DNA of 35,357 nucleotides from Verrucomicrobiaceae bacterium (GTDB lineage Bacteria > Verrucomicrobiota > Verrucomicrobiia > Verrucomicrobiales > Akkermansiaceae). Below the pieces are notes generated by a model. That model had not been told where the DNA came from. It saw nothing but the letters and a program-made list of their open reading frames with translations, and did no database searches. The stretch's first letter is position 1. Every line of letters starts with the position of its first letter. Shown here in pieces: positions 24,389 through 32,131 of this stretch. The stretch lies in assembly GCA_027485615.1 (NCBI GenBank), contig JAIXQS010000139.1, forward strand, positions 1 through 35,357. The letters are read 5' to 3'. Made by a program: the position numbers and the translations under genes.

Positions 24389-25816
24389 CTATTTGCCCGC
24401 GCTGAAATCACCGCCCAGCGCAAGGTGGAGATCCACTCGATTCTCCAGGCGCATGCGGCGGATGGCGGCGTGCTGGCTAGCGGAATCGATCTGGAGTTGG
24501 GTGGCCTCGATCAGGGTGAGCACATCGCCGGTGCCCGCCGCGTATTCCTCTCCCGCGCGGACGGCTGCCTCGCCGGCGAGTGCCGCCGCCTGTTTCGCGG
24601 CGCGCTCACGCTCGGTGAGAAAAGTTTCCGCGACGAGCGCCTGCTCGACCTCGCCGAAAGCATCGAGGACGGTCTTCCTCAGGATCGCCGCCTCCTCGCG
24701 CTCGACAGCCTCCGCGCCAGCGATCTCACCGGTGATGCGGCCGCCCTCGAAAATCGGCTGCGTTAGGCTGCCGCCGATCGCCCAGACCTTGGCATTGCTG
24801 CTCAGGATATCGCCGATGGCTTCGCTGGTGGTTCCGCCGGATGCGGTGAGGCTGAGGCTGGGGAAACGGGCGAGCTTGCGTTCCTTCACGCGCCGCCCGG
24901 AGGAGGCGAGGCCGCGCTCCGCCGCCAGGATGTCGGGGCGGCGCTGGAGAAGCTCCGACGGCAGCCCTGCTGGCGTGGCTCCGGGGAAAGCGGGCATGCG
25001 CGCCGCGGCGGCCAGCTTGCCGGAGGGGTATTTCCCGAGTAAAATCTCAAGCTGCCGCAGCACCCGCTCGCGCTCCTGTTTCCGCTGCGCGAGCGCCGCC
25101 TGACGGGATGCGCGCTCCACTTCCGTGAGCCTCACCTGCGAAGCCGTACCGCCGCCGTCCGCAATCGCGCGGTCGAAGCGCTCCCGCACCGCGTCAGCCA
25201 ATACGCCCGCCGCTGTCACCGCCGTATCCGCAAGGGCGACCTGCTCGTTCGCCTCACCGAGGGCGAGCCATACTTTCGTGACCTGACCGGCCAGCGAAAC
25301 CCGCACCGCCTCATATTCGTACTGCCGCGCCTGCGCGTCGGAGATCGCCGCCTCCTGCCCGGCCTTCGCGCGACCCCATACGTCCAATTCCCACGCCGCG
25401 TTCAGGTTCACCCCGAATTGCTCGGAAACATTCGACGTCGCGCCGCCGCCGCCGCCGGGAAATCCAATGAAGCTGCGCCTGTCGCGCCGCCCCTCTCCGC
25501 CAAGCCCGAGACTCGGCAAACGCCCCGCGCCCGCAATCTTCGCCTCCGCCGCAGCCCGATCCACCCGCGCTGCGGCGGATTTCAGGTCCTCGTTATCGGA
25601 TAACGCCATGTCCACCAATCCCCGCAGCTCGCCGCCACCGATTTTCCCCACCCACCGCCGGTCAATCCCCGCCTGCGCCTCCCTTGAAGCCGCCCATGAA
25701 CCCGGCGCACCCGCCTCGCCCATCCGGCTTTCCGGCGAGACCGCCGCGCAACCCGCCAACAAGGCGGCCGTCGCGAAACCCAGGCAACCGCATCGTGAAA
25801 TCCTCCGCACCGGCAT
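24389..25816 (-). CDS. NodT-type outer-membrane efflux lipoprotein
   Basis: This 475-residue protein has a lipobox L-A-G-C with C23 as lipidation site, then two OEP (TolC-like) repeats. Recognisable are WELDVWGRAKAG, SLAGQVTKVWLALGEAN, LPSELLQRRPDILAAER and the late ITGEIAGAEAVEREEAAI with FGEVEQAL. These proteins form the outer-membrane channel of tripartite efflux or export pumps. No RND, MFS or membrane-fusion gene lies beside it, so it is an orphan here; its pump may be encoded elsewhere. It is convergent with the Feo genes, leaving 64 bp. Start ATG at 25814-25816. Confidence 0.93.
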   Translation of the reverse strand: MPVRRISRCGCLGFATAALLAGCAAVSPESRMGEAGAPGSWAASREAQAGIDRRWVGKIGGGELRGLVDMALSDNEDLKSAAARVDRAAAEAKIAGAGRLPSLGLGGEGRRDRRSFIGFPGGGGGATSNVSEQFGVNLNAAWELDVWGRAKAGQEAAISDAQARQYEYEAVRVSLAGQVTKVWLALGEANEQVALADTAVTAAGVLADAVRERFDRAIADGGGTASQVRLTEVERASRQAALAQRKQERERVLRQLEILLGKYPSGKLAAAARMPAFPGATPAGLPSELLQRRPDILAAERGLASSGRRVKERKLARFPSLSLTASGGTTSEAIGDILSSNAKVWAIGGSLTQPIFEGGRITGEIAGAEAVEREEAAILRKTVLDAFGEVEQALVAETFLTERERAAKQAAALAGEAAVRAGEEYAAGTGDVLTLIEATQLQIDSASQHAAIRRMRLENRVDLHLALGGDFSAGK

Positions 25817-26012
25817 GCATTCGCCCCTAGGCCCTTAAAAGTCAAACCTTCCGACGAAGTTTAGCAAGCGCGGCGCGCGGACTGGGTAGCGCCGTGCCCG
25901 GAGGATGCACGGGGATGGCGGTGTCGCGCCGGATCACAAAAAGGCAATGTCGGAGGAGCGGTTCGGATAATCGCGGCTTGCGGGCGCATGGCCTAGCTGG
26001 TCTGCTGGAAGG

Positions 26013-26930
26013 ATGAAAATCGCGCTGCGCCTCCTCCCCTTTTTCCTGATCCCCTTCCTCACGCAATGTGGCGGAGGTGCGGGCGGCGGCGGCGGAAGAG
26101 TTGCTCTCCCAAGGCTCGGCGGCGGATTTGGCGGCACCAGCGTTTCCCGCTCACCGGCGGTGCTGAATGTTTCCGCATGGGATCCAAAGGAAGTGCAGCG
26201 TGGCGGCGAGCGTTACTCCGAGCACAATGTATCCGCTCTCCGCAGGAACGGCGGGCTGGCGCTCATCGCCCGCTCGGCGAAGGGACCGACGCTGGACGGC
26301 AAGTTCGGCGATTTCCTGGCCGCCGCCGACCGCCAGGGGATGATGCTCGGCGCCTACCATTACGTGACGATGGATCAGGATCCGGCGGCGCAGGCGGACA
26401 GCTTCGTGAGCCGTGTCCGCGCCATCGCCCGCTCGCGGGGGCTTTCCGGGAAACGGATTTTGCTGGTGGGGGATTTCGACACGCTTTCCACACCGGACCG
26501 GTTGGTGAAATTCATCGAGCGCGTGCACCAGCGGACGGGCGTATATCCGGTCACTTACCTGGAGAACAGCCCGGGGCTCCGCTCGCGGCTGAGCAACGCA
26601 ACACCGGCGCAGAAAGCGGTGATCCGCCGCACGCCTTATTGGATCGCGCTCTACGGGCCGGGCGGCACCGAGCGCGCGATGGCCGGCGGCGATCTCACCC
26701 CGGACGAGCTTTGCCGACAATACGGTCTCTGGAGAGGCTGGACGATGTGGCAATACGGCGGTGTCGTCTGGGAAAACGGGGCGTCGCGCGCCAAGCATTA
26801 CGACACGCCGAAGTGGCGCAGCCCGCGATTTTTCGGAAACACCGCCCACCCCATGGAGCGGAATGTTTTCAAAGGGGGCGAAGCTGATCTGCGCGCGTTC
26901 TGGGAACGGCACAGCATCGTCGTGCCATGA
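26013..26930 (+). CDS. Lipoprotein with GH25 muramidase-like fold, altered active site
   Basis: This 305-residue protein has a lipoprotein signal (L-T-Q-C, C19) and a Gly-rich linker to about 45. Residues 50-270 follow a GH25 (Chalaropsis-type lysozyme) pattern: LNVSAWDP as first strand, GMMLGAYHYVTMDQDPAAQADSFV, then LLVGDFDT, VHQRTGVYPVTYLE, PYWIALYG and WTMWQYGG. The usual first catalytic Asp (in G-I-D-V-S) is N52, and the D-x-E motif reads D154-F-D156. It may therefore be weakly active, changed in specificity, or a binding protein. The 3' end precedes zwf by 72 bp; a shared transcript is possible but unproven. Confidence 0.75.
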   Translation: MKIALRLLPFFLIPFLTQCGGGAGGGGGRVALPRLGGGFGGTSVSRSPAVLNVSAWDPKEVQRGGERYSEHNVSALRRNGGLALIARSAKGPTLDGKFGDFLAAADRQGMMLGAYHYVTMDQDPAAQADSFVSRVRAIARSRGLSGKRILLVGDFDTLSTPDRLVKFIERVHQRTGVYPVTYLENSPGLRSRLSNATPAQKAVIRRTPYWIALYGPGGTERAMAGGDLTPDELCRQYGLWRGWTMWQYGGVVWENGASRAKHYDTPKWRSPRFFGNTAHPMERNVFKGGEADLRAFWERHSIVVP

Positions 26931-27002
26931 ATTGAATTCCTCACGCGCCCCCTTGTTTCGCGTTGCCTTACGGGGCCTTCTGTCGAAACTCCCGCCACCG
27001 CC

Positions 27003-28535
27003 ATGTCGAATCCTTTCCGCGAAGATCTCGTTTCCCGCAACCGTCCCGAGCCATGCACGGTGGTGATCTTCGGCGCGACCGGAGACCTCACCCACCGCAA
27101 GCTCATCCCCGCGCTCTATAACCTCGCCGTGGACGGCGAACTGCCGACGGGAGTGAACATCATCGGCTTCGCGCGCCGGGAAAAGAGCGACGAGGAGTTC
27201 CGCGCCGGCCTCGAGGTGTTGAACCAGAAAGTCTCCCGCAGCGGCCACGACCCTGAAGTCTGGGACAATTTCATCCACAGCGTCAGCTATCACCAGTCCG
27301 AGTTCGATGACGCGAAAGGATACGCCGCGCTGGCGGAGCGCCTCGACGCGATCGATGCCGGCCGCGGCGGCAAGGGCAACCGCCTCTTCTACATCGCCTC
27401 CGCACCGGAATTTTTCGACGAGATCCTCATACGCCTCAAGGGCGCGGGCCTGAACAAGGCGAAGGACGGCTGCTGGGCGCGCGTGATCATCGAGAAACCT
27501 TTCGGCACCGACCTGAAAACCGCCAAGCACCTCAACAAGGTGGTCAGCGAAACCTTCGCGGAAAAGGACACCTACCGGATCGACCACTACCTCGGCAAGG
27601 AGACCGCGCAGAACCTGATGGTCTTGCGTTTCGCCAACGCGATTTTCGAGCCGCTCTGGAACAGCCGCTACATCAGCCACATGCAGATCACCTGCTCGGA
27701 AAACCTCGGCATGGAGGGCGGGCGCGGCGGTTACTACGAGAAATCCGGAGCCCTGCGCGACATGGTGCAGAACCACCTCCTCCAGCTCCTCAGCCTCGTG
27801 GCCATGGAGCCGCCCACCGATCTTTCCGCCGACGGCGTGCGCGATGAAAAGGTAAAGGTCATCCGCTCGCTGCGGCAGTGGGACACGCCCGAAAAGGTCG
27901 CTGAGAATGTGATCCGCGCCCAATACACGGCCGGTCACGTGGATGGCAATGCCGTCCCCGGTTACCGCGAGGAAGACCGCGTTTCCCCGACTTCCCAGAC
28001 CGAGGCCTACGTCGCCGTGCGGCTGCTCATCGACACCTGGCGCTGGAGCGGCGTGCCTTTCTACATCCGCATGGGCAAACGCCTGCCGAAAAAATCCACG
28101 GAAATCTCCGTCCATTTCAAGGAAGCCCCCTCCGTGCTGTTCGGTGCCCTTCCCGGCGGCGTCCCCGGCGGCAACGTGCTTGTGATCCGCATCCAGCCGG
28201 ATGAGGGCATCTCGCTGCGCATGGTGTCGAAAATCCCCGGCACATCGCTCCGCCTTGAGCCGGTGAAAATGGATTTCCACTACGCCACCAGTTTCGGAAA
28301 AGGCAGCCCCGAAGCCTACGAGCGCCTCATCCTCGACGCCATCGCCGGCGATGCCACACTCTTCGCCCGACGCGACGAGGTCGAGGAGGCATGGCGCTTC
28401 ATCGACCACATCGAGCACGCGTGGCATGAATCCGACAACAAGCCGCCGATGGCCGAGTTCGTCGCCGGCTCCTGGGGCCCGCGCGAGGCGGACGAGATGA
28501 TCAAGAAAGACGGCTTCGCATGGCGGAGGCTGTGA
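27003..28535 (+). CDS. zwf: Glucose-6-phosphate dehydrogenase
   Basis: This 510-residue enzyme oxidises glucose 6-phosphate to 6-phosphogluconolactone with NADP+ or NAD+, entering the oxidative pentose phosphate pathway. The nucleotide loop is VIFGATGDLTHRKLIPAL (21-38). The substrate site RIDHYLGKE (192-200) has catalytic H195 and EKPFG upstream. C-terminal features include YIRMGKRLPKK. Length matches the family (480-515). Start ATG at 27003. A toxin-antitoxin pair and then opcA follow on the same strand; OpcA is an assembly or activity factor for this enzyme in cyanobacteria and actinobacteria. Confidence 0.97.
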   Translation: MSNPFREDLVSRNRPEPCTVVIFGATGDLTHRKLIPALYNLAVDGELPTGVNIIGFARREKSDEEFRAGLEVLNQKVSRSGHDPEVWDNFIHSVSYHQSEFDDAKGYAALAERLDAIDAGRGGKGNRLFYIASAPEFFDEILIRLKGAGLNKAKDGCWARVIIEKPFGTDLKTAKHLNKVVSETFAEKDTYRIDHYLGKETAQNLMVLRFANAIFEPLWNSRYISHMQITCSENLGMEGGRGGYYEKSGALRDMVQNHLLQLLSLVAMEPPTDLSADGVRDEKVKVIRSLRQWDTPEKVAENVIRAQYTAGHVDGNAVPGYREEDRVSPTSQTEAYVAVRLLIDTWRWSGVPFYIRMGKRLPKKSTEISVHFKEAPSVLFGALPGGVPGGNVLVIRIQPDEGISLRMVSKIPGTSLRLEPVKMDFHYATSFGKGSPEAYERLILDAIAGDATLFARRDEVEEAWRFIDHIEHAWHESDNKPPMAEFVAGSWGPREADEMIKKDGFAWRRL

Positions 28536-28581
28536 GTTCTGGCGGCTTGCAAACCTCATAACGCTGGGTTTAACTGAAATC

Positions 28582-28770
28582 ATGAAAACGCACTTCCTCA
28601 CCAACGCGAAAGGCAAAGTGGTTTCCGCCGTGATCCCGATCAAAGAATACGAGGAAATGATGGAAGACTTGATCGACCTCGCCGCTTGTCTGGAAGTGCG
28701 GGACGAGGAAACAATACCGTGGGAACAAGTCAAAAGGGAGATTTTCGGAGATGCCGTCCTACAGGATTGA
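28582..28770 (+). CDS. Type II antitoxin, RelB/Phd-like
   Basis: This 62-residue protein resembles short antitoxins: an N-terminal strand MKTHFLTNAKGKVVSAVIPI, helix EYEEMMEDLIDLAACLEVRDE and an acidic C-terminal tail (WEQVKREIFGD). The first part recalls the Phd/YefM DNA-binding fold, which often binds its own promoter. It starts 46 bp after zwf and overlaps the toxin start by 20 bases, the standard gene order. I cannot fix the exact subfamily. Codon use is a little less GC-rich than in flanking zwf and opcA. Confidence 0.8.
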   Translation: MKTHFLTNAKGKVVSAVIPIKEYEEMMEDLIDLAACLEVRDEETIPWEQVKREIFGDAVLQD

Positions 28771-29011
28771 ATTCAAAAGAGCCGCCCGCAAGGCTTTGGC
28801 GACGATCCAAGCTACCCACGCCGAGCGGATTCGGGATTCTATCGATGCACTCGCAGCAGATCCGTTTCCTGCAGGCTACCGCAAGTTGATTGGAGCAGAG
28901 GCAAAATACCGTATCCGAGTCGGCGATTACCGTGTCATCTACGGTGTGGAAAACCAAGAACTCGTGATTCTCGTCATCCGCATCGGCCATCGCAAAGAGA
29001 TTTACCGCTGA
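28751..29011 (+). CDS. RelE/ParE-type toxin
   Basis: This 86-residue protein shows the RelE/ParE fold: YRIEFKRAARKALATI at the N-terminus, helix ERIRDSIDALAADPFP, then GYRKLIGAEAKYRIRVGDYRVIYGVENQELVILVIRIGHRKEIY. The R-V-G-D-Y-R-V-I-Y motif is diagnostic. RelE toxins cut mRNA on the ribosome and ParE toxins poison gyrase; the strong 'RVGDYRVIY..HR..IY' form fits the RelE side but both are possible. GGGAG at 28736-28740 lies 10 bases before the ATG. The stop is 2 bp from the opcA ATG. Confidence 0.9.
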   Translation: MPSYRIEFKRAARKALATIQATHAERIRDSIDALAADPFPAGYRKLIGAEAKYRIRVGDYRVIYGVENQELVILVIRIGHRKEIYR

Positions 29012-29013
29012 AA

Positions 29014-30051
29014 ATGACCGCCACCCTGACAGACGAATACGCCGAACTCGGGAAAGAAGTCCCCGTTTCCCAGATCGACCACGAGCTGCGCACGCTGTGG
29101 GAGCAAGATGACGCGCGCACCAACGCGTCGCTGATGAACCTCGTCGTCTATACGGAGAGGAAAGGCGGCCTGCTGGAAAACTCGCGCATCATCGGCGATC
29201 TCACCCGCGAGAACGCCTGCCGCGCGATCCTCGTGGAGATCGTCCGCGACGAGGAGGCCTCGCTCCGCGCCTGGATCACCGCCCATTGCCATCTCTCCCA
29301 CGGCCAGAAATCCGTTTGCTGCGAGCAGATCGCCTTCCGCCTCGCCGGCCGTGTCACCGGCCGTTTCCGCAACACCGTTTTCTCCCATCTCAGCTCCGAT
29401 CTTCCCCTTGTCTTCTGGTGGCAGGGCGAACTTTCCGAAGTTTTCACCGAGCGCCTCGCCAGCGTAATCAACCGAATCATCTTCGATAGCTCCGGCTGGT
29501 CTGATGTGAAGGCCGGCTTCGCGAGAATTTCCGAAGCCACCGAGGGAAATACGGTGGCCACAGTGCAAGACCTTGCCTGGACGCGGTGCTGGCAATACCG
29601 GGTCGGCATCGCCGGGCTTTTCGACGACGCCGTGGCGCAGGCGATGCTCGGCGAGATCTCGAAAATCCGCATCAGGCACGCGCCGCAGGATCGCAACACC
29701 GCCCTGCAGCTCCTCGCGTGGCTCGCCGTCCAGGCCGGATGGAAAATCACAGGCACGTGTGATTTCGAAACCAGGGAAGGCCGGCGAATATCAGCAGAAA
29801 TCGAATCCTCCGAAGACTCAGCGCCGCTCGGCTTGGTCGAGCTTTCCTCCTCTACGACCACTGTCCGCGTCAGCCGCGAAAAAGGCTGCACCCACCTCCT
29901 ACGCGAGATCGAATCCAGCGATTACAAGGTCAGCTCCCTTTCCCCGGCCGACCCCGATTCCCCGGAAGGCCTCGTCGCCTGCCAGCTTTCACGCGGCGGC
30001 AAAAACTCCCTGTTCCTGAAGATCCTCCCGACTTTTCTGGAACTGCTTTGA
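29014..30051 (+). CDS. opcA: Glucose-6-phosphate dehydrogenase assembly protein OpcA
   Basis: This 345-residue protein matches OpcA. Blocks seen are DDARTNASLMNLVVY, NACRAILVEIV, CCEQIAFRLAGR, SDLPLVFWWQGEL (about 128-140) and VQDLAWTRCWQYRVGIA. OpcA binds Zwf and affects its oligomerisation and redox control in cyanobacteria. It normally sits directly after zwf; here a toxin-antitoxin pair lies between. Its ATG is 2 bp after the toxin stop, suggesting translational coupling to the toxin gene. Start is the ATG at 29014. The end is convergent with the DUF4340 gene across a 162-bp gap. Confidence 0.93.
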   Translation: MTATLTDEYAELGKEVPVSQIDHELRTLWEQDDARTNASLMNLVVYTERKGGLLENSRIIGDLTRENACRAILVEIVRDEEASLRAWITAHCHLSHGQKSVCCEQIAFRLAGRVTGRFRNTVFSHLSSDLPLVFWWQGELSEVFTERLASVINRIIFDSSGWSDVKAGFARISEATEGNTVATVQDLAWTRCWQYRVGIAGLFDDAVAQAMLGEISKIRIRHAPQDRNTALQLLAWLAVQAGWKITGTCDFETREGRRISAEIESSEDSAPLGLVELSSSTTTVRVSREKGCTHLLREIESSDYKVSSLSPADPDSPEGLVACQLSRGGKNSLFLKILPTFLELL

Positions 30052-30213
30052 GCCGTATTCGCCTGAAAAAACAGGAAGCCACGCTGACTCAGTCGGGCCA
30101 GGGTTGAACTTTTCCGGGCTGCGCGCGCGGATCATGGTGCGCCCGGCTGGTCGATGATCCCAGGCAGGCTTCAACTTTCCGTGCCGCAATCCTGTCGGAA
30201 ACCCTGAGCCACC

Positions 30214-32094
30214 TCAGTCGTCCAGCGGCGGGATGCTGAGTTTCAGGAACGTATCGGCATCCAGGGTGAATGGCGAAGGATCGGAGGATAGTTTGCCATA
30301 GATAAGGTTGGTGGCGGGATCCGGGGCGAGGGTGATCGTTCGGGTTTTGGAGCCGATGATATCGCCGAAATCATCGATGGTGTTTTCGGCGGCCGTGAAG
30401 GTCAGCACGGGCTTCGCGAGGGCTTTGGCAGCGGCCTCATCACCGGGTGCGAGCCATCGCGCGACCGCGAGGTTTTCCAGCGTGGTGAGGATGAAATTCG
30501 CACGCGCGGGATCGAGATCGGCGCTGACATCTTTACCGGCACGGGCGGCTTCCCATGATGTGTCGCGGTCGTCGTAGGTAAGCTCCAACGGCGGCCCCCC
30601 CCCCTGGGTGCGAGTAAGCTTGGTGAGATCGACCTTGTAGAATGACCAGAGGCGAGCGTGCCGCCAGTCATGGGCGTTGACGGCGATTTTCGCGAGAAAG
30701 GAGCGGTCGATGCGCATGATCGTCGGGCTGGTCTTGCGTTTCGCGAAGAGGCCGCCGCGCTTGTCGAGGCCGAAGGAGATGGAAAGCGTCTGGTTGTTTT
30801 CCGCGAGGAAAACGAGGGTCAGGATGGGCCGATCCAGTCCCCACGGGGAAAGGTCTTCCGGGGCGGCATCGGTCTCAAAGGAGAGGGCGCGCGTGCTGGT
30901 GACGGCCATGAGAAGATCGAAGAGGCGCTGCTCGTTGGCAGTCTGCTCCTTTCCGCCGATGGTGGCCGTCCAAGGGGCGGGAGGTTCGCGGGAAATGAGG
31001 ACGGGGGGCGTGGTGGCGGTCTCGATCGCGATGCCGCGGATCGAGGCGATGTTGAGGTTGGTGAGGGTCGGGTCGCGGAGGTCGTTTACGGTGAGCGGCA
31101 GGTCGGCGATCGAGACGATCTCCGCCTCCGCCTTGAGCGGGAGTGTGAAGACGGTTTCGGGCCGGTCGCTGACGGTGGCAAGAGCCTCACGGGCTTCCGG
31201 GGTCTCGGCGGGGAGGATTTCGAGGACGGTTTCCCCTTCCACACCGAAGTGGCTGAGAGCGATCTGACCGTTCTGCGCAGAGGCGGTGATCGACGGCAAG
31301 GTCACATCGGAGCGCTCGGCTATCGTCGTGGCCTGTAGTTCGAAAAGTCCTTCAAGCAGGGTCTTGACGGTGGCGGGATCGGTGGCGAGATCCAACGGTT
31401 TGGTGATGCGCCACGGAGCGGAGGGGTCGGCGCGACCCAAGGTGAGCTCGCCCTCGGAGGTGCGGATGCGGATTTTCCCGAGGGCAAGCGGATTGAATTG
31501 TAGGGGTCGGTGATCGCGGAGGCGGCGGAAGCCGTCCTTGAAAAGCGGCGAGAGATCACCGGTGGCGGCATAAACGTGGGATTTCCTGCCACTCTCGAGA
31601 GGTAGCAAGTAGGTGGTGGGGATGGATTGCGGATTCTCGCCTTCGGTGAGATGAAGCCAAGGGGTGCGCCTGCCGAGGCGGAAATGGGCGAGCGTTTCGC
31701 CGGAGGCGTCCTGGCAATGGATCTCGGTGTTTCCAGCCGAAAGGCCGGCTGCGGCAGGGTCGAGCTTGTCCCGTTCTACCCGATCCACGGCTATCGTCGT
31801 ATTTGCGAGAGTCAGGATGGCGAGCGTGGCGCGGTAGTCCATGCGGTCTTCCCATGGCGTGGTGGCGACCCAACCGCCCGGGGTTTTCACGAAAACAGCC
31901 TCGGTTTCACCCGAGCGCAGGCTGATCCGCGCCGTGTTTTCCGGCTGGAAATCGGGATAGATCCGCTCGCCCAGTTCGACGGGCGCAGCGCCAAGCAGGC
32001 GGTCGAGGCTGCCCTCGCGCATCTGCCAAACCGCCAGCGCGCCGAGGATGGCGGTGGCGGCAATCAGCAGGATGGTGAGGACGAGCGAGCGCAA
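30214..32094 (-). CDS. DUF4340 domain protein
   Basis: This 626-residue protein begins with a membrane anchor (residues 3-22, LVLTILLIAATAILGALAVW), followed by a repetitive beta-rich periplasmic part. It matches the DUF4340 type: GGWVATTPWEDRMDYRATLAIL, TYLLPLESGRKSHVYAA, WRITKPLDLATDPATVKTLL, SPWGLDRPILTLVFL. This family occurs downstream of GldG-like genes in a predicted ABC export/gliding-type complex. The start is TTG (32092-32094), since no ATG lies in a sensible place. It is the last gene of a four-gene run and lies 37 bp after the GldG-like gene, with an AT-rich spacer. Function is unknown. Confidence 0.85.
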   Translation of the reverse strand: MRSLVLTILLIAATAILGALAVWQMREGSLDRLLGAAPVELGERIYPDFQPENTARISLRSGETEAVFVKTPGGWVATTPWEDRMDYRATLAILTLANTTIAVDRVERDKLDPAAAGLSAGNTEIHCQDASGETLAHFRLGRRTPWLHLTEGENPQSIPTTYLLPLESGRKSHVYAATGDLSPLFKDGFRRLRDHRPLQFNPLALGKIRIRTSEGELTLGRADPSAPWRITKPLDLATDPATVKTLLEGLFELQATTIAERSDVTLPSITASAQNGQIALSHFGVEGETVLEILPAETPEAREALATVSDRPETVFTLPLKAEAEIVSIADLPLTVNDLRDPTLTNLNIASIRGIAIETATTPPVLISREPPAPWTATIGGKEQTANEQRLFDLLMAVTSTRALSFETDAAPEDLSPWGLDRPILTLVFLAENNQTLSISFGLDKRGGLFAKRKTSPTIMRIDRSFLAKIAVNAHDWRHARLWSFYKVDLTKLTRTQGGGPPLELTYDDRDTSWEAARAGKDVSADLDPARANFILTTLENLAVARWLAPGDEAAAKALAKPVLTFTAAENTIDDFGDIIGSKTRTITLAPDPATNLIYGKLSSDPSPFTLDADTFLKLSIPPLDD

Positions 32095-32121
32095 AACTTT
32101 AAACTTTAAATCTTAAACTCG
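32095..32121 (-). repeat. AT-rich spacer before the DUF4340 gene
   Basis: The spacer between GldG-like and DUF4340 genes reads on the minus strand as repeats of TTTAAAG-like units and ends in the word TTTAAAGTTTTG, shared with the feoB spacer at 24154-24165. In both cases the final TTG is the start codon of the next gene. Confidence 0.45.
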
Positions 32122-32131
32122 AAAAAGAGGG

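Noticed and set aside
25817..26012. Small minus-strand frames upstream of the GH25-like gene
   Set aside because: They overlap the lipoprotein signal region antisense, are Pro/Arg-rich and lack family features; this is taken as a divergent promoter region.
26151..28733. An 860-codon open frame on the minus strand across the GH25-like gene, zwf and the antitoxin gene
   Set aside because: It lies antisense to well-recognised genes, has no known motifs, and is His/Ala/Arg/Val-rich as expected from the complement of GC-rich coding sequence.
30052..30213. Gap between convergent opcA and DUF4340 genes as a bidirectional terminator or repeat
   Set aside because: Only loose inverted similarity (about 30084-30105 against 30199-30220) and a CCTG-AAAAAA-CAGG string are seen; neither gives a convincing stem.
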